Assembly (NCBI GenBank): GCA_034440635.1
Contig: JAOTON010000385.1
Location: forward strand, 2,448,501 to 2,512,500
Direction of reading: 5' to 3'
Length of the DNA stretch: 64,000 bases
Source of the DNA: Lepas anatifera
Taxonomy: Eukaryota; Arthropoda; Thecostraca; Lepadidae
A program made the translations under genes and the position numbers. Shown here piece after piece: positions 1-11,934 of this stretch (positions are counted from its first letter, which is position 1; every line of letters begins with the position of its first letter). A model generated the notes under the pieces. The model ran no database searches and had not been told where the DNA came from. It saw nothing but the letters and a program-made list of their open reading frames with translations.

Positions 1-120
1 TGCAAGCGTATTTTAGTGTTGTATCTGCATTGAATGGGGCAAAGCATCGTAGATATTTGCATTTAGCCCTCACACCAAATGGACACCATTCATCCATAGG
101 CAGATCTAGCAGTATTGCCC

Positions 121-147
121 GGGTGATGATGATGATGATGATGATGG
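121..147 (+). repeat. Short (GAT)n microsatellite
   Basis: About eight uninterrupted GAT/ATG triplets lie in otherwise non-coding DNA. Confidence 0.85.
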
Positions 148-727
148 TTCCGGCCGTCGAATAAGGATATCCATATGGGGGTGCCTCGTTAAAGTCGCCC
201 CAATCGCCGAACGAAGATTCGGCGATTCCGGTTTCGATGACAGCCGATTTGTGGCGAGGACTCGCGCCGATGCGCCGTCCCCGCCGTCCAGGTCCCACCT
301 GGCCCCCTCTCGGGACCGGAGGTGGCTGTCTTCGGGACCGTTTTCGTGGTGATTCCCGGGCTGGGATACCCGAATTACAGCCTTGAGTGATCAAGGCATA
401 GTCGTTGGCCGTTGGCCCAGACTTTTCGGTGGCCGGTTTGGTCGGCTAAGTAGAGATGCATTCGCGAGTTTGTTGGTCCTGTTTTTATACAAGTAACTAG
501 ATCTTGTGGGTATGAGTTAATTAAGCTATCATTATCTTCTTATAATCTTGTAACCTGATATTTTTCTATATATTGCGGGATAAATAAATTACCTCCGCAC
601 GGTATGCACGAGGTATGCATAAATACCAATAATTTACGTTTACCAATAATTACCAATAATTAACGTTTTTTAGAAATCAGCTTCAAGGAGGCTTCCTGAT
701 GGGAGTATTATACAACATCTTTTACCG
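148..727. other. Unassigned non-coding DNA
   Basis: A moderately GC-rich stretch to 480 with imperfect cgatt/aatcg palindromes is followed by AT-rich DNA. taccaataatt is repeated three times near 622-660. No coding exon is evident. Confidence 0.5.
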
Positions 728-850
728 GTAGAGTCTTGATAAAGACGTCACGTTTTTCTTCAATGAAAATGGAGGAACTGAGGTCAGTTTTGATTCAAGT
801 GTCGAGTTTGCCGCACCTGTTTTAGATTTGTCTCTCGGAAAAATCTTCTT
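728..850 (+). repeat. Dispersed repeat, copy 1 (second copy at 10110-10225)
   Basis: Shared landmarks in the same order are an aaagacgtcac block, a gag(g)t...ttttg(at/gt)t segment, and gtcga(g/a)t(t/c)tgccgcacctgttt. I found no terminal repeats or coding capacity. The family is unclassified. Confidence 0.5.
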
Positions 851-1149
851 CTCTCCAGTTTTTCTTAGTCTTCTTTTTCGCCAGCGGATTCAATGGTAGC
901 CGTCATTTGCAAGATGAGCAACATGCACGATAAGGTACATTTTGACTACACTGACATGAGGTAAAGTGCTAAAAAATGGTTAAGAAAATGCAAAAAACAC
1001 GGAGCCTCCTTTTCCGGCCGACCAGCTGGAAGTCAGCCGGCCGACTCCTGACCCGGGCCGACTCCTGTTGCCCGGGTCGGGCAGGGGTGTACAAAGACGG
1101 GGTAATTTGAAAAAGGTCATACCTGAAAGGTGGGGTAATTTGTGTCTTA

Positions 1150-1184
1150 CCACACTATTTACCCTACCTGAATCCGCCTCTGAC
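1150..1184 (+). mobile_element. Possible MITE E right terminus
   Basis: cctgaatccgcctctgac resembles the right end of MITE E. The preceding 150 bp (a ggtcggg-rich palindromic region near 1010-1085) may be the rest of a divergent copy. Confidence 0.3.
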
Positions 1185-2089
1185 ATATTTTCGGTATTTG
1201 AGCACTTTGCTTGACATACCTGGTACCTGACGTGTGCATTTCTGCAGGAAAAGAAGATATGAAAAATTCATATAATTCACCCCAAATGTCCGGCCCTAGA
1301 ACCACTCTTGAATTTTGAATTTCGTCTAAATGAAAGATTTGACCATTTCCAAGCAATTCCCTGTCAATCCATATTAGTTTCGTGAAAATCAAGCCTAAGG
1401 AGACAAGAGCTACGGATAATATAAAAAGGGCAGAAATTTCGTATAGTGTAGACACCCTACCCTCAATTTTTAAAATTTTGATATTTTTAATTCAGTTCAT
1501 CCTGTGAGAAATCCATTTTATTTTGAATTTTTTAAAAATCGACCAGGTAGATTTCGAGATCTTAGAGGGGGCGGAATCTGCCCCCTGTTGGAAATAGGGG
1601 TAGCCGGGAACCCGTTGGAAATAGGGTTAAATTATCTTAACAGATATATTCCGATTTTATTTAGATCAGCCTCTGATTTAGAAACAAAACTATTGCACTC
1701 TACGTCGTAGATGACCAGGTTTCCTTACTAAATATGTCATGTTATCAATACTGCTTTGAAGACACATCTGTCCTTGAACGACACGTGGTACCATTACTTT
1801 GTGGAGGCGATGTTCGTGGTGAGTATGTAGGACAGAATAATGTTCAGGGTAATGATTGATCGAAGAGCTCGACGGTTGACATCATGTCTCGCTCCACGCA
1901 TTCGAACACATTCCGTTGACAAGGTACATTTCGTCCACATATGATTAATAACAGTTCAGTCGTCAAAGAAAGCGAGAATAACGTTTTCTAAGGATTGCAC
2001 CAACTTGCTATGGACCGTAGATTTTCATTCAGACCACAGGTGGGCGACGACATGGAAATTACTGCTTTCGAAGCAGGCCATCCTACAAT

Positions 2090-2295
2090 CAGGGGCGCCG
2101 CCACGGAATTTTCACAGGAGGTTACGAAACAGGACTGGTGCTGACTGGGGAGGCGAATTTTGACCACATTTGGTACCTGACAGCATTAATGACACTGAAC
2201 ATTTTTTGGGGGGACGTTCCCTCCCCTGGTTGGCCAACAGCCGTGGGGCGTGTCCCCCTCCCGCCCCCCCCACTTTCGGTGCCCATGCCTATTAT
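2090..2295 (+). mobile_element. MITE-like element D, copy 1
   Basis: The element begins CAGGGGCGCCGCCACGG and ends near ctttcggtgcccat. A second copy lies at 54987-55172 with the same internal order: a tttggtacctgacagcatta block, a ggttggccaacag block and a tttcgg(t/c)gcccat end. The CAGGGGCG start is typical of hAT-type elements; the superfamily call is an inference. There is no coding capacity. Confidence 0.55.
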
Positions 2296-2454
2296 AAATT
2301 TTTATCATTTGCGCCAACCCACATTGATACGCAAGCGGAAATGCTAAAATAATATCCGGAGTGCCGAAATTTCTTGTGGGACTTCTTGAGCCCCGGTTCA
2401 CCAGTTAAGGGGAGGCATGTGACCTGCTCTCAAAGCTCATGGACTGGGGGCCGG

Positions 2455-2672
2455 TGGTCTGATGACTTAACTGTCAGCCTTCAGATCAGGATAGCATGGA
2501 TTAACGTGGGTTCAAATCCAACGGTGGAAAACCACCTGTCATGTCCCATCTGGCCCAGTGGAGAGAACCCTTACCTACTCAAACCAACACTGCCCGTAAC
2601 TCGGCAAGTGCACTTGTTGGCAGTGGCCCTAATAAGACATAACAATAGAATAAATATCAAGCTAAGTAGCAC
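2455..2672 (+). repeat. tRNA-derived SINE relic
   Basis: A perfect pol III B-box (GGTTCAAATCC) lies at 2509-2519, about 45 bp after a weak A-box-like segment. A unique tail rich in ggcagtggccctaataag and an A/T-rich end follow. The tRNA fold is not intact, so it is not a functional tRNA gene. The ORF that crosses it is incidental. Confidence 0.5.
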
Positions 2673-4733
2673 CAGAAGCCAGCGCAGCGCCTACAGCTCA
2701 GCGAACATACTGGATGGAAAGTCAGGCCTCACATCAGATCACGTGCTGCCCACACCCCGCTTGGTAACAGGACCTAGCACTGGCTTATGGGACGGAATTC
2801 TGAACTTTAGAAAGAATAAGGCCACGTTAGATACGACCCTGATTTGATTTCAAGTCTCGTCCGGTTAAGGGTGGCGTTTGTCTTTGATCACTAGTGCCGC
2901 AGAACCACGACGTTGAATCGGAGGCTGGCAGGAAACCTTACTCAGCCTAAAAGAACAGCACACCAATTCAACCAAATATGTGTCATAATTTCACATACTC
3001 TGTAACCCTACATGCAATGTTGATACAACTGGAAGAAAACATCTGGTCCAGGACAGATGTACTTAAACTTTTGTCTTTTTCTGAGCTGTGAAATCTTATC
3101 CAGGTCTTTAATTAGAAAAGTACTTGATATTATGTAGCTAGTTTTTTCTGGCGTCCTCACAAAATGATCAAATCGAAAACAGGCAAAATACTTAGCTGTT
3201 AAAATCGATAAGATTTCGTGTTCCATGCCCTATTAGATCCAACAAAGAAAGTAAGACAAACATTTTCACTGGATACTGATGCCGCGTCCAAAGCAAAGTG
3301 GTATCGATATTAACAAACAAGTGTTTCCCTTTGTACATTTGATCATGGTATGAGGAAGCCAGCAGAAACCAACTGCACCTACATAAGCAAGCCTGACATT
3401 CAAACACTCTTCAAGAAACTTATTTGATTTTATTATAAAAACAATAAATAAACATTATTAGGCACTGTTTATATGCTATATTAGAGCCCCTGACTTGTCG
3501 CACTCTCCCCCTAATGAAATTCTGAATCAGACATGATAAAAATTCACTAATCAAAAACGTTCATCAGACTAGAAAATTCACATAGAAAAAGCAATAGATG
3601 AAACTACCCGTACTGATGACACAAGTCTAAATATGTTTACGTTTCTGTTTTGAGTATTTATAAATTGATTAGTGCAAAATGGTAGCTTTTACTTCAAAGT
3701 TATTGATGATGTTTTCAACACACTCTTAAACGTACAAGTTTAAAGAAAAAAATTTATCTGTAGTATCACGCGGCTCCACTGTTCCGAATGACAGGAGCGC
3801 AGAGGCAGATTTGGTGGCCGCCCAAGAAGCCAGTTTCTGTGGAGCCTAATGAGATGAAAATGATATAATAACTAAAATAAACTCTGAACATAACTTGCAC
3901 CTCCAGTCACAGTGCAGCGGTCTAAGTCGACACAGAGTGTATCGTGCCGTGCGACATTCACCCCATCGCCACGCCAGCCAGCCTGTGGTAGCGTCTGTGG
4001 AAGCGCCAGTTGGAGCGCCTGCGTCTGACCCCTGCACGTGGCCGCTGCAGCAGACGTGGCTAACCACGCTGCAAGTGCACCATAAAGCGCGGCGGCCAAT
4101 TAGCAGCGGCGTTAGCAGGTGCTGCAGCCAGCACAACGCCTCATTGTTGCCCCCTAACGGCTGCACATGACGTTCTAATGGCCTCTGCCCTGTGCTGATT
4201 CCCAAACGTAGCCGCTTTATGGCGTGCAATGTCGCATGTTCCCTTTAGCCAGGCAGTACCGTCTAGCTGCACACTGATATTGGTCGTTTTATGACTACCC
4301 CAGACGCACGTCAAAACTGCGAGCTCTGTTGGACGAAGCGGCTAAAATTGGACCATAGCCCGTTGAGACACTCAGGTGCACATTTCCCAACAGACTGGTC
4401 GGCGTCCGGAACAACGCCACCTTGCTGAAATATTAAGCTCAGGCCCATTGGAGATCTGTTGGTAGTGTTGGGGTGATGGACGACTAACAGGTACTTCTGA
4501 CCCGCTCTATCTGGCTCCAGGAGAGCTGCAGCGGAATTCACGGGACCGTTCGTAAACTCCACTCTAAGGTGGGGCAGTTCAGCCAGTGTCAGGTCCAGAA
4601 CTTCATTTGGGGGGTGGGGGGTGGGGGGTAGGAGCCTCGAAGCTTCCGCTATTCCCTGGGAGCAGCCTCCGAGTATGTATTAACAATAAACACTGAAGTT
4701 TCAGGGGGTTGATCCTCCTAAACACCCCCACTG
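2673..4733. other. Unassigned intergenic DNA
   Basis: Short reading frames only. The minus-strand frames at 3008-3407 have a protein-like look but several breaks, and I cannot place them in a family. A G-rich run with ggggtggggggtgggg lies at 4608-4630. Confidence 0.5.
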
Positions 4734-4866
4734 GGTTTAGCCATTTCCAAGTCAAATCATTACTGAACCACCAAAGGTCAAAGCAAATATCATCCAATGG
4801 GGTTTAGCCATTTCCAAGTCAAATCATTACTGAACCACCAGAGGTCAAAGCAAATACCATAGGTAT
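4734..4866 (+). repeat. Two-unit tandem duplication, unit about 66 bp
   Basis: The block starting gggtttagccatttccaag is repeated at once, ending in ccaccagaggtcaaagc, with only a few changes. It is a recent local duplication in non-coding DNA. Each unit holds an AGGTCA half-site. Confidence 0.8.
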
Positions 4867-4904
4867 ACTGTAAACATTGCTATTTTGTTTGTCCGGCGTA
4901 ACAA

Positions 4905-4965
4905 GACTGGCTGTTTACCTCCAACTGGCGTGGGGTCGGGACACCAGATGGACACCATATATACT
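4905..4965 (+). repeat. Fragment repeated at 6127-6196 (LINE 3' segment)
   Basis: A segment reading ctggctgtttacctc...ggacaccagatgga recurs in the same orientation at 6127-6196 with small insertions. The second copy lies just after the LINE relic, so this piece is probably the 3' end of a second, more truncated copy of the same element. Confidence 0.45.
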
Positions 4966-5399
4966 GACCAATACGTCACGTCTACGTGTTACTGTATTTA
5001 TGGCAGCCCCTGAGTTACCACCTCGTAATTTACAAACTACAGCAGTCCGATCAACCCCAAGACACTGCACTCAAATAGTTCGTCTGGTACCTCTCCGATA
5101 GACATCAGAAGGTCAGAAGGTCCAGAAGGTCCACATCAAAAGGTCATCGTCATGGGCAAAATTTCCAATCGGAAACCTGTGCCCTTTGTTCTGGCAGAAG
5201 GCGCCATGTTAGTCCATATGGCCTTCCAGATGTTATTCAAGGGGCTGCCTGATTTGTGCCGCCGATGTACAAATGTACCGAAAAATGTCGCAACCATGCT
5301 GTGGACGGTCGTTGCAGGACCACCTCGATTGCCTCAGGGAATGGTCTATCAGATGAGGACTGACACTAAATCCTTCAAGATGCAAATAGTGGACTATGA

Positions 5400-6240
5400 C
5401 CCTCAGGCGAGCACCCGCCCAAGCTAACTACTTTATCGGCACCTCTGTGCTTGAGCACATAGGGGAGTTTTTGACCTTGGCGTCACAATCGATTCTAAGC
5501 TCACATTCGCCGGACGTGTTGACAATGTATCAAAGCGAGACAACCGATCTCTCGGATTACTCATTTGATCAGTTCAGACCGGTCTCACGACATCAAAATT
5601 TATCCGAAAAACTTTCTTTGCTGTGAGTTACTCTAACGTGCGCTCAATTTCAGAATACTGCCACCTTGTCTGGGCGAGAGTGGATGACTCCCACGGGATG
5701 CGGATTGGCCGAGCTCCATACAAATTGCTCCTGTAGGTCCTCCTCCACCATACTTCACCCGGTCATGCACCTTCCTCTTCCTATCAGCATTAATCACACT
5801 TCAAAATTGCCCCTCTCGCTGCTAGGAAGATACAGCACGACTTGCTCTTCACCAGAAACAGACCATGTGAGCCTCGATTCTCCCACTTTGCTCAGGCGCC
5901 ATCCTTTTCACGTGCCTGTTCGATCAACCCAACCACTAAACCCTGTTCTATATTCCCCGAGCGCGAGCCAATATCGGGCAATGTGACATGCTTTGTCGCC
6001 TCCCTAGACTCACCAACGAGATTTTGTTTATCGGTGAGGTTGAGGCCGATATCTGCTCGGATGATCTTGCCTCATATATGAGCCACGTGAAAAATTACAT
6101 ATCGAAGACGTTGAGCTTGCTGTTGTTGTTGAACTGGCTGTTTACCTCAAACCAGCGTGGTAGGGTATATTGGAGGGGCACCAGATGGACCACTAGGTCA
6201 CTGCTGAAACCGGCAGATTTCCTGGTGGTCATTTTTCATA
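5400..6240 (+). pseudogene. Eroded non-LTR retrotransposon (Jockey/CR1-like) reverse-transcriptase C-terminus
   Basis: Reading across frames gives the familiar end of LINE ORF2. First comes a DLGVTIDSKLTF-like block near 5470-5510, then RDNRSLGLLI near 5535-5560. These are followed by SYSNVRSISEYCHLVW near 5625-5675 (the classic ...RSxLEYCSxVW region) and CRLPRLTNEI near 5990-6020. The blocks lie in different frames and contain stops, so the copy is dead. The orientation is plus. The first part of ORF2, including the catalytic FADD-type motif, is not recognisable here. The 3' region shares a segment with 4908-4960. Confidence 0.65.
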
Positions 6241-6244
6241 TTTT

Positions 6245-7117
6245 TTAGTATTTCTCGTTTTCATTATTTATGCTTTTGGTCTCAGATAAATCATATCGAA
6301 TAAATGGCATTTTACTACATATTTTATATGCCACCTGTGAGATCTACTTGGATAATTCAGACATTACGTTTGTTTCAAATTTAGGAGAACATTGTTCCTA
6401 GCACATAGCTACAAAGAACCTCATATTGGCATCGAAGCACCCACCCCGACTATTTTTGAAGATGCTGATAGCATAAAAATGGATGTGCAAGTTTTAAAAC
6501 ACTGAAGAGTGTAATTCAGAATGTTAGGTTCTAACAGTGTTGGTATCCCTGACAGGGAAGGAGACAGGCAATATAATGCTTCTTAAATGCGCTCACCCAA
6601 ACTGCCCTTTACAGAGTAGTCGAATATAGCTGGCAGCATGATGTTTTATCTAAATATTTCACCTCCACAAAGACCATATTTCTGTGTGACTTGGAAAGTG
6701 GCTTAGCATACTCCAATGGTCCTATTTGCGCGCCCCTCCTTCTTATTAGACATTAACAGGTCATGATATGCTCCCTGCATTAGTACTTTGGCTGTTTATC
6801 ATACCGCTAGGTATTTTTCTAAGCAAAAACACTCCGTAATTACTTCACCAACGGCTCCTGAGGAGAAAATATTGTGTCAGCATGACTGGAAAATTACAAT
6901 ACCGACAGGAGAATCAAGACAGCTACCCCAGCTCTCATGCCATTGAGACAACTTATTCAATGTCTGCAATGCTATCTAGAGTAAAAAATAAATACTAAGA
7001 ATCAAAGACATACCAAAGTGACCCCATGGTCGTCTTTACACCACGAACCTTGGCTTGTGTCGTGTCGTGCGATGGACGTGACAAAGATATGCATATAGGT
7101 ACCACTCGGGATAAGGC
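6245..7117. other. Unassigned AT-rich intergenic DNA
   Basis: I see no ORF, repeat or splice-bounded frame worth reporting. Confidence 0.5.
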
Positions 7118-7573
7118 TTAAAGGGAATATGGCACCTCGGTCGAATCCTGGAATTTAGTGAAATTAGGTGTACTTTTAGCCAAAAATAATGAAACCACTC
7201 ATGGTTTTTCCGAAAAAATGTACAATAAGCTCAATATTTTGATTTTTAAAATGCTCCCCTAGGAAAATAAATATCTGCCTGTGGTTGATGTCATGATCTG
7301 GCAACCACTACCATGCCTGAAATGCTTCAAGGGCTTCGATTGGCTGATGCTCATCGTGACGTCAGCACATGACGTCACACCAACAGCCATGACAACCGTG
7401 GCCTACTGCTAGGGGTACATGAGGGGTAGATTGCAGGGAGGTTTTAGCTTTTTTTCTACGGAAATCTCGAGTACCAAGACAAATGATATATTGAGTACCA
7501 GGTTTTCCGACTTGCTTTACAACTTGGCTATCTCAGACAAAATCACGTTATAAAGGTGCCACATCCCCTTTAA
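7118..7573. mobile_element. TTAA-flanked MITE, family C
   Basis: TTAA occurs at 7118-7121 and 7570-7573. Immediately inside are inverted termini AGGGAATATGGCACCT (left) and, reverse-complemented, AGGGGATGTGGCACCT (right), matching at 14 of 16 positions. The 448-bp body has no coding capacity. TTAA target duplication points to piggyBac, Kolobok or Sola3 transposases; which one is undecided. The centre carries two perfect TGACGTCA palindromes. Confidence 0.8.
7357..7377. promoter_or_regulatory. Pair of perfect CRE/ATF palindromes inside MITE C
   Basis: TGACGTCA occurs at 7357-7364 and again at 7370-7377, 13 bp start to start. This octamer is the consensus cAMP-response element bound by CREB/ATF bZIP dimers. 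Whether it is functional here is unknown. Confidence 0.5.
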
Positions 7574-9146
7574 CTGGAGGGGTAAACGCTCACTGTTTTA
7601 ACTAATGCGGTATTTAGTACCTAACACAGGGGGAAGGGGAAATGCTGATTAGTATAGCTAATCTATAGTGATAGGTCATCGTCTAAGAAAACTGCTTCAT
7701 GACACCACCAGTTTGCCCCGAAGGAGGTGATCAAAAGCGAGCTGGAATGGTACGCAGCTGTTGTACCATGTTCTCTGCTCATAATGAGTATTAATTACAG
7801 CCAACTCTTCGCCAGTGATTATAACATATATTTATGGGACAGTTATTGAGTAATCGTAATAAGATATGGAACCTCCGCTCATAATGCATAGGCGTACGAA
7901 GAGATCCAACATGGGGTGTCGCAGTAGAGACGACACCAGGACACAGAGTAAGCAGCTCAATCATCCGCCGACAACTCGTTCCTATTTCTGCACGGGCTAG
8001 GTAGCACTAGCGCAACCAGATTCACTGACATGCCGTTAATAGAATTGGTCGCGGCGGTTGGACTGAGGCTGCCGGCGCCAGCAGGGTGCTAGTGATTCAC
8101 CGGGCCGTTCGGGCCGTAGCTTCTGTGCGATCCCCCGATAAACACTGACCCCAATGTTTATGGGACTCAGGCCAGCTGACACTTTGATGTCATAGCACGC
8201 GCTTGATAGGTAAATGTAACCTGACTGCAGAGTAGAAACGAGGCAGTGAAGGCAGCAGTGCACCAAATGACACATGCCTGTTGCTCTGTTGCGGTGCCTC
8301 TGGTTTAAATGCATGGATGTTTTGAAATGGAAAATAGAAGATAAAGAATACATAGGCCTGTCTGTACCGAAAACATGTCATGTTTATCTTTAAATGGATA
8401 AGGCACTGTCCTGAATTTCACACCGCCACTCTGCAGTGCATCACGATAGGATAATGCGTTTTCTAGTCTACGCTGGGTGGTGCAGTATTCTAACACCAGC
8501 CTCATCCATTCAATGACATAAAGTTTTCACTGCAGCTTTTTCGCCTTCGGTTATTCTCTCAGTTCAAGATGAAACGCCATTTTGCACCAATCTGCAGCCT
8601 TCCGTGCAAATGGCTCCTGTGGAGTAGGACTCTGCCTCGAAATCGAGTCCACGAACGTTAGTAGTCCCAGAAATGATAGTGATCAAGCTTTGACCATCAT
8701 GGTGTTTCACACTTAGTCTCTTATCTGAACACATCAAACCGGCTCAAAAACTACAAAATAAAAAAGGACGGATGATATAGCAAAGGTATTTTTCACGTGA
8801 AGAGCGAGGAATAAAACATCCACATAAGGTCCATTGGGGGCCGAACTGAGATGTGTGGGTTCATGGAAGAGTTCGAGGAGCGTCCGGTCTCAAACACCAT
8901 TTGATGATTTTGAATAAACGAGTTGTGGATGCGAAGTTAGGGCTCAAGGAGAATCAGCGCAGCTGATGAATACCAGCTGTAGTCCCACAGGTTGGCCAGT
9001 GTGCGCTGCAAGCTGTTGTGTTCCCGTGGCCTCTGGAACATGCTCTGGAAGAGACTGGAGAAGACCCAGTTTGACAGACCGACTACAGCGGGCGTTCCGC
9101 CGACCGGATGCGACGATAATGGAATAAACGGCTGCACTAATGAATC
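7574..9146. other. Unassigned intergenic DNA
   Basis: Only short frames. A locally CpG-rich patch lies at 8040-8125. There is nothing assignable. Confidence 0.5.
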
Positions 9147-10109
<963 letters not shown>

Positions 10110-10225
10110 ACTAGCGGAGCCTTGCAAAAGACGTCACCCTTTTTTAAGAGGTGAGGCACCTGTATGAATTTTGGTCTGAGCGTCGAATCTGCCGCACCTG
10201 TTTTTGGTTGCTTCTGTAGACATTC
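10110..10225 (+). repeat. Dispersed repeat, copy 2 (see 728-850)
   Basis: This is the partner of the repeat at 728-850 and shares the aaagacgtcac and tgccgcacctgttt landmarks at comparable spacing. Similarity fades outside this interval. Confidence 0.5.
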
Positions 10226-11711
10226 AGATTGCGTCATTCTCCATCTGAAGCTCTTGTTTCACCGCTCACTTGACATAATGTTTTGATCGCTCACGTGCAT
10301 TGGTACCCAGCAATCCGAAGAATCAGAAATCGGACGTTCCAACACCGCAGTTGACGCGAGAAAATCATCTAGAAACTTATAAACACCCTTCACAAGCGCA
10401 TGCCACACAACCTCGCCCTCCTTCCGAACTTACGCTACGATGCCGTCCTTGGAATCGTCCAAGGCCTTGGAGTCATTTAAGCGCACACTTTTCTGATTGT
10501 TTTCTCAGGAATTACAATGCCAGATTTGAGTAGTGTACAGTTTAACAGTTACTGTTCTTAACATTACATAAAATATCAATCAACAATATTTTGTTGCGTA
10601 GCGCTTTAGCAGTGCTTTGTAACAAACAGCAGCGATAGCGGAGTAGCGGGTGGTGGTTTTGTGGATTTGTAAAAATAGCGCTAGTAGCGGTAGCAGTTTC
10701 AGCTAGACAAAGTAGCGGGGTTAGCGGTAGCGGTTGAACAAAATTAGTAATGGCGCACAGCCCTGGAAACAGCATGCATTCGACTTTGGGCAAATCACTG
10801 GTGATAAATGCCAGTCTGTCATTTTCGCCAGACGCAGTGGTCGCGGTGTCGTTATGCGTTCTGGAGCGGGGGCAGTGACCTCTGCTCGAGCGCAGCGTCA
10901 CTAATGGTGACACAGCGGCCGAGAGGGGAGGGCGGCCCACCGCCGTAATTAACACTATAGCTTCGCAGCCCAGCGCGAAGATCGCGAGGCCGACCTGCAG
11001 AGACAGCGAGCCTACTGCCACGATGAAGCAGCTTGGTCCGGCTACAGCATGTTACGTTGCTTCTGCTCCAGTCTGTGACGCGCTTATGACATGCAAGGCA
11101 GAAATCAGAACTGCTGCTGAACTATTCTCAATTAAGAATGCCTCGTCTGCCATTGGATGGTAGTCACAGTAATATCTCTTGGATCTGGGCCTCTCACCGG
11201 TTGTTTTTTCAATTTACCTGCTCAAACATTGCCGCAAATCTTTCGCACAATTCCCTTTCGTAAATTCATCAGGCACATTTCAAATTAACTTGTTTCGTAT
11301 GATCTGTAAAAATGCGAAAGTTTTCCTCTGAAAATATCGTCTAGCGTGCCAATCATTCAATGGGTGGTTTGGTTAATATAGCAGTTCACTCCCTCTCTTC
11401 CAGGAGTGATGGTCTGGCATTTCCAGCTATGAGCACGTGCACCAAAGATGAAGGTATGCATAGTTTCGTCCATTATCTAGTTTGGAGCAGGTTCAGTTTA
11501 CCCGGAATCATTTTAAGGCCTTTCAACATATGTCAGTCCTTTTCCTCAAAACGCGATTCTTGAATTATACCCATAGAAATCATCTAAATGTTATGCACGT
11601 TTTCACCATCAACATTGGGTGTTCTGGAGGGGGAAATTTGCAGTCCCACTAACAAAACCTCTATAGTTATTCTCAATGTCACAAAAATAAAATCATGAAT
11701 GGAAAAATTTG
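10226..11711. other. Unassigned intergenic DNA with short tagcgg repeats
   Basis: Degenerate agcggtagcgg repeats occupy about 10630-10735. A 159-codon minus-strand frame (10542-11021) spans them but is partly made of the repeat, so it is not called. Confidence 0.4.
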
Positions 11712-11934
11712 CCGCCCCGGTAGCTCAGTTGGTAGAGCGTTGGGCTCCGGCCCGCTGCTCAGAAGCATGCAGTGGCAGGGCATGCCCAGGCTTGGGATCG
11801 GTTCCCCTGAGACGCTCCGGCGCTCAATAGTTTACCCGACGTACAGGTCGGCTGGCAACTGACTGGTGAGAGGGTGACCTGAGCGGGGCGGCCGTCCCTG
11901 TGCTTTGTGGGACGTTAAACTTTGGCTTCTAAAT
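11712..11934 (+). repeat. tRNA-derived SINE
   Basis: The head reads CCCCGGTAGCTCAGTTGG then TAGAGCGTTGG, which is a 5' tRNA half with an intact A-box. A degraded B-box-like GGTTCCCCTGA lies near 11800. The body ends with a gtgctttgtgggacgttaaac segment. The acceptor stem is not closed and the variable region is too long, so this is a SINE rather than a tRNA gene. Confidence 0.7.

Noticed and set aside
3008..3407. Transposase relic on the minus strand
   Set aside because: The short frames look protein-like but no catalytic motif or family signature can be identified.
10542..11021. 159-codon minus-strand frame with a hydrophobic N-terminus
   Set aside because: The second half is built on the tagcgg repeat, and no splice signals or family resemblance support it.
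11712..11800. Functional tRNA gene
   Set aside because: The 5' half is tRNA-like but the distance to the B-box is too long and the stems are not paired.
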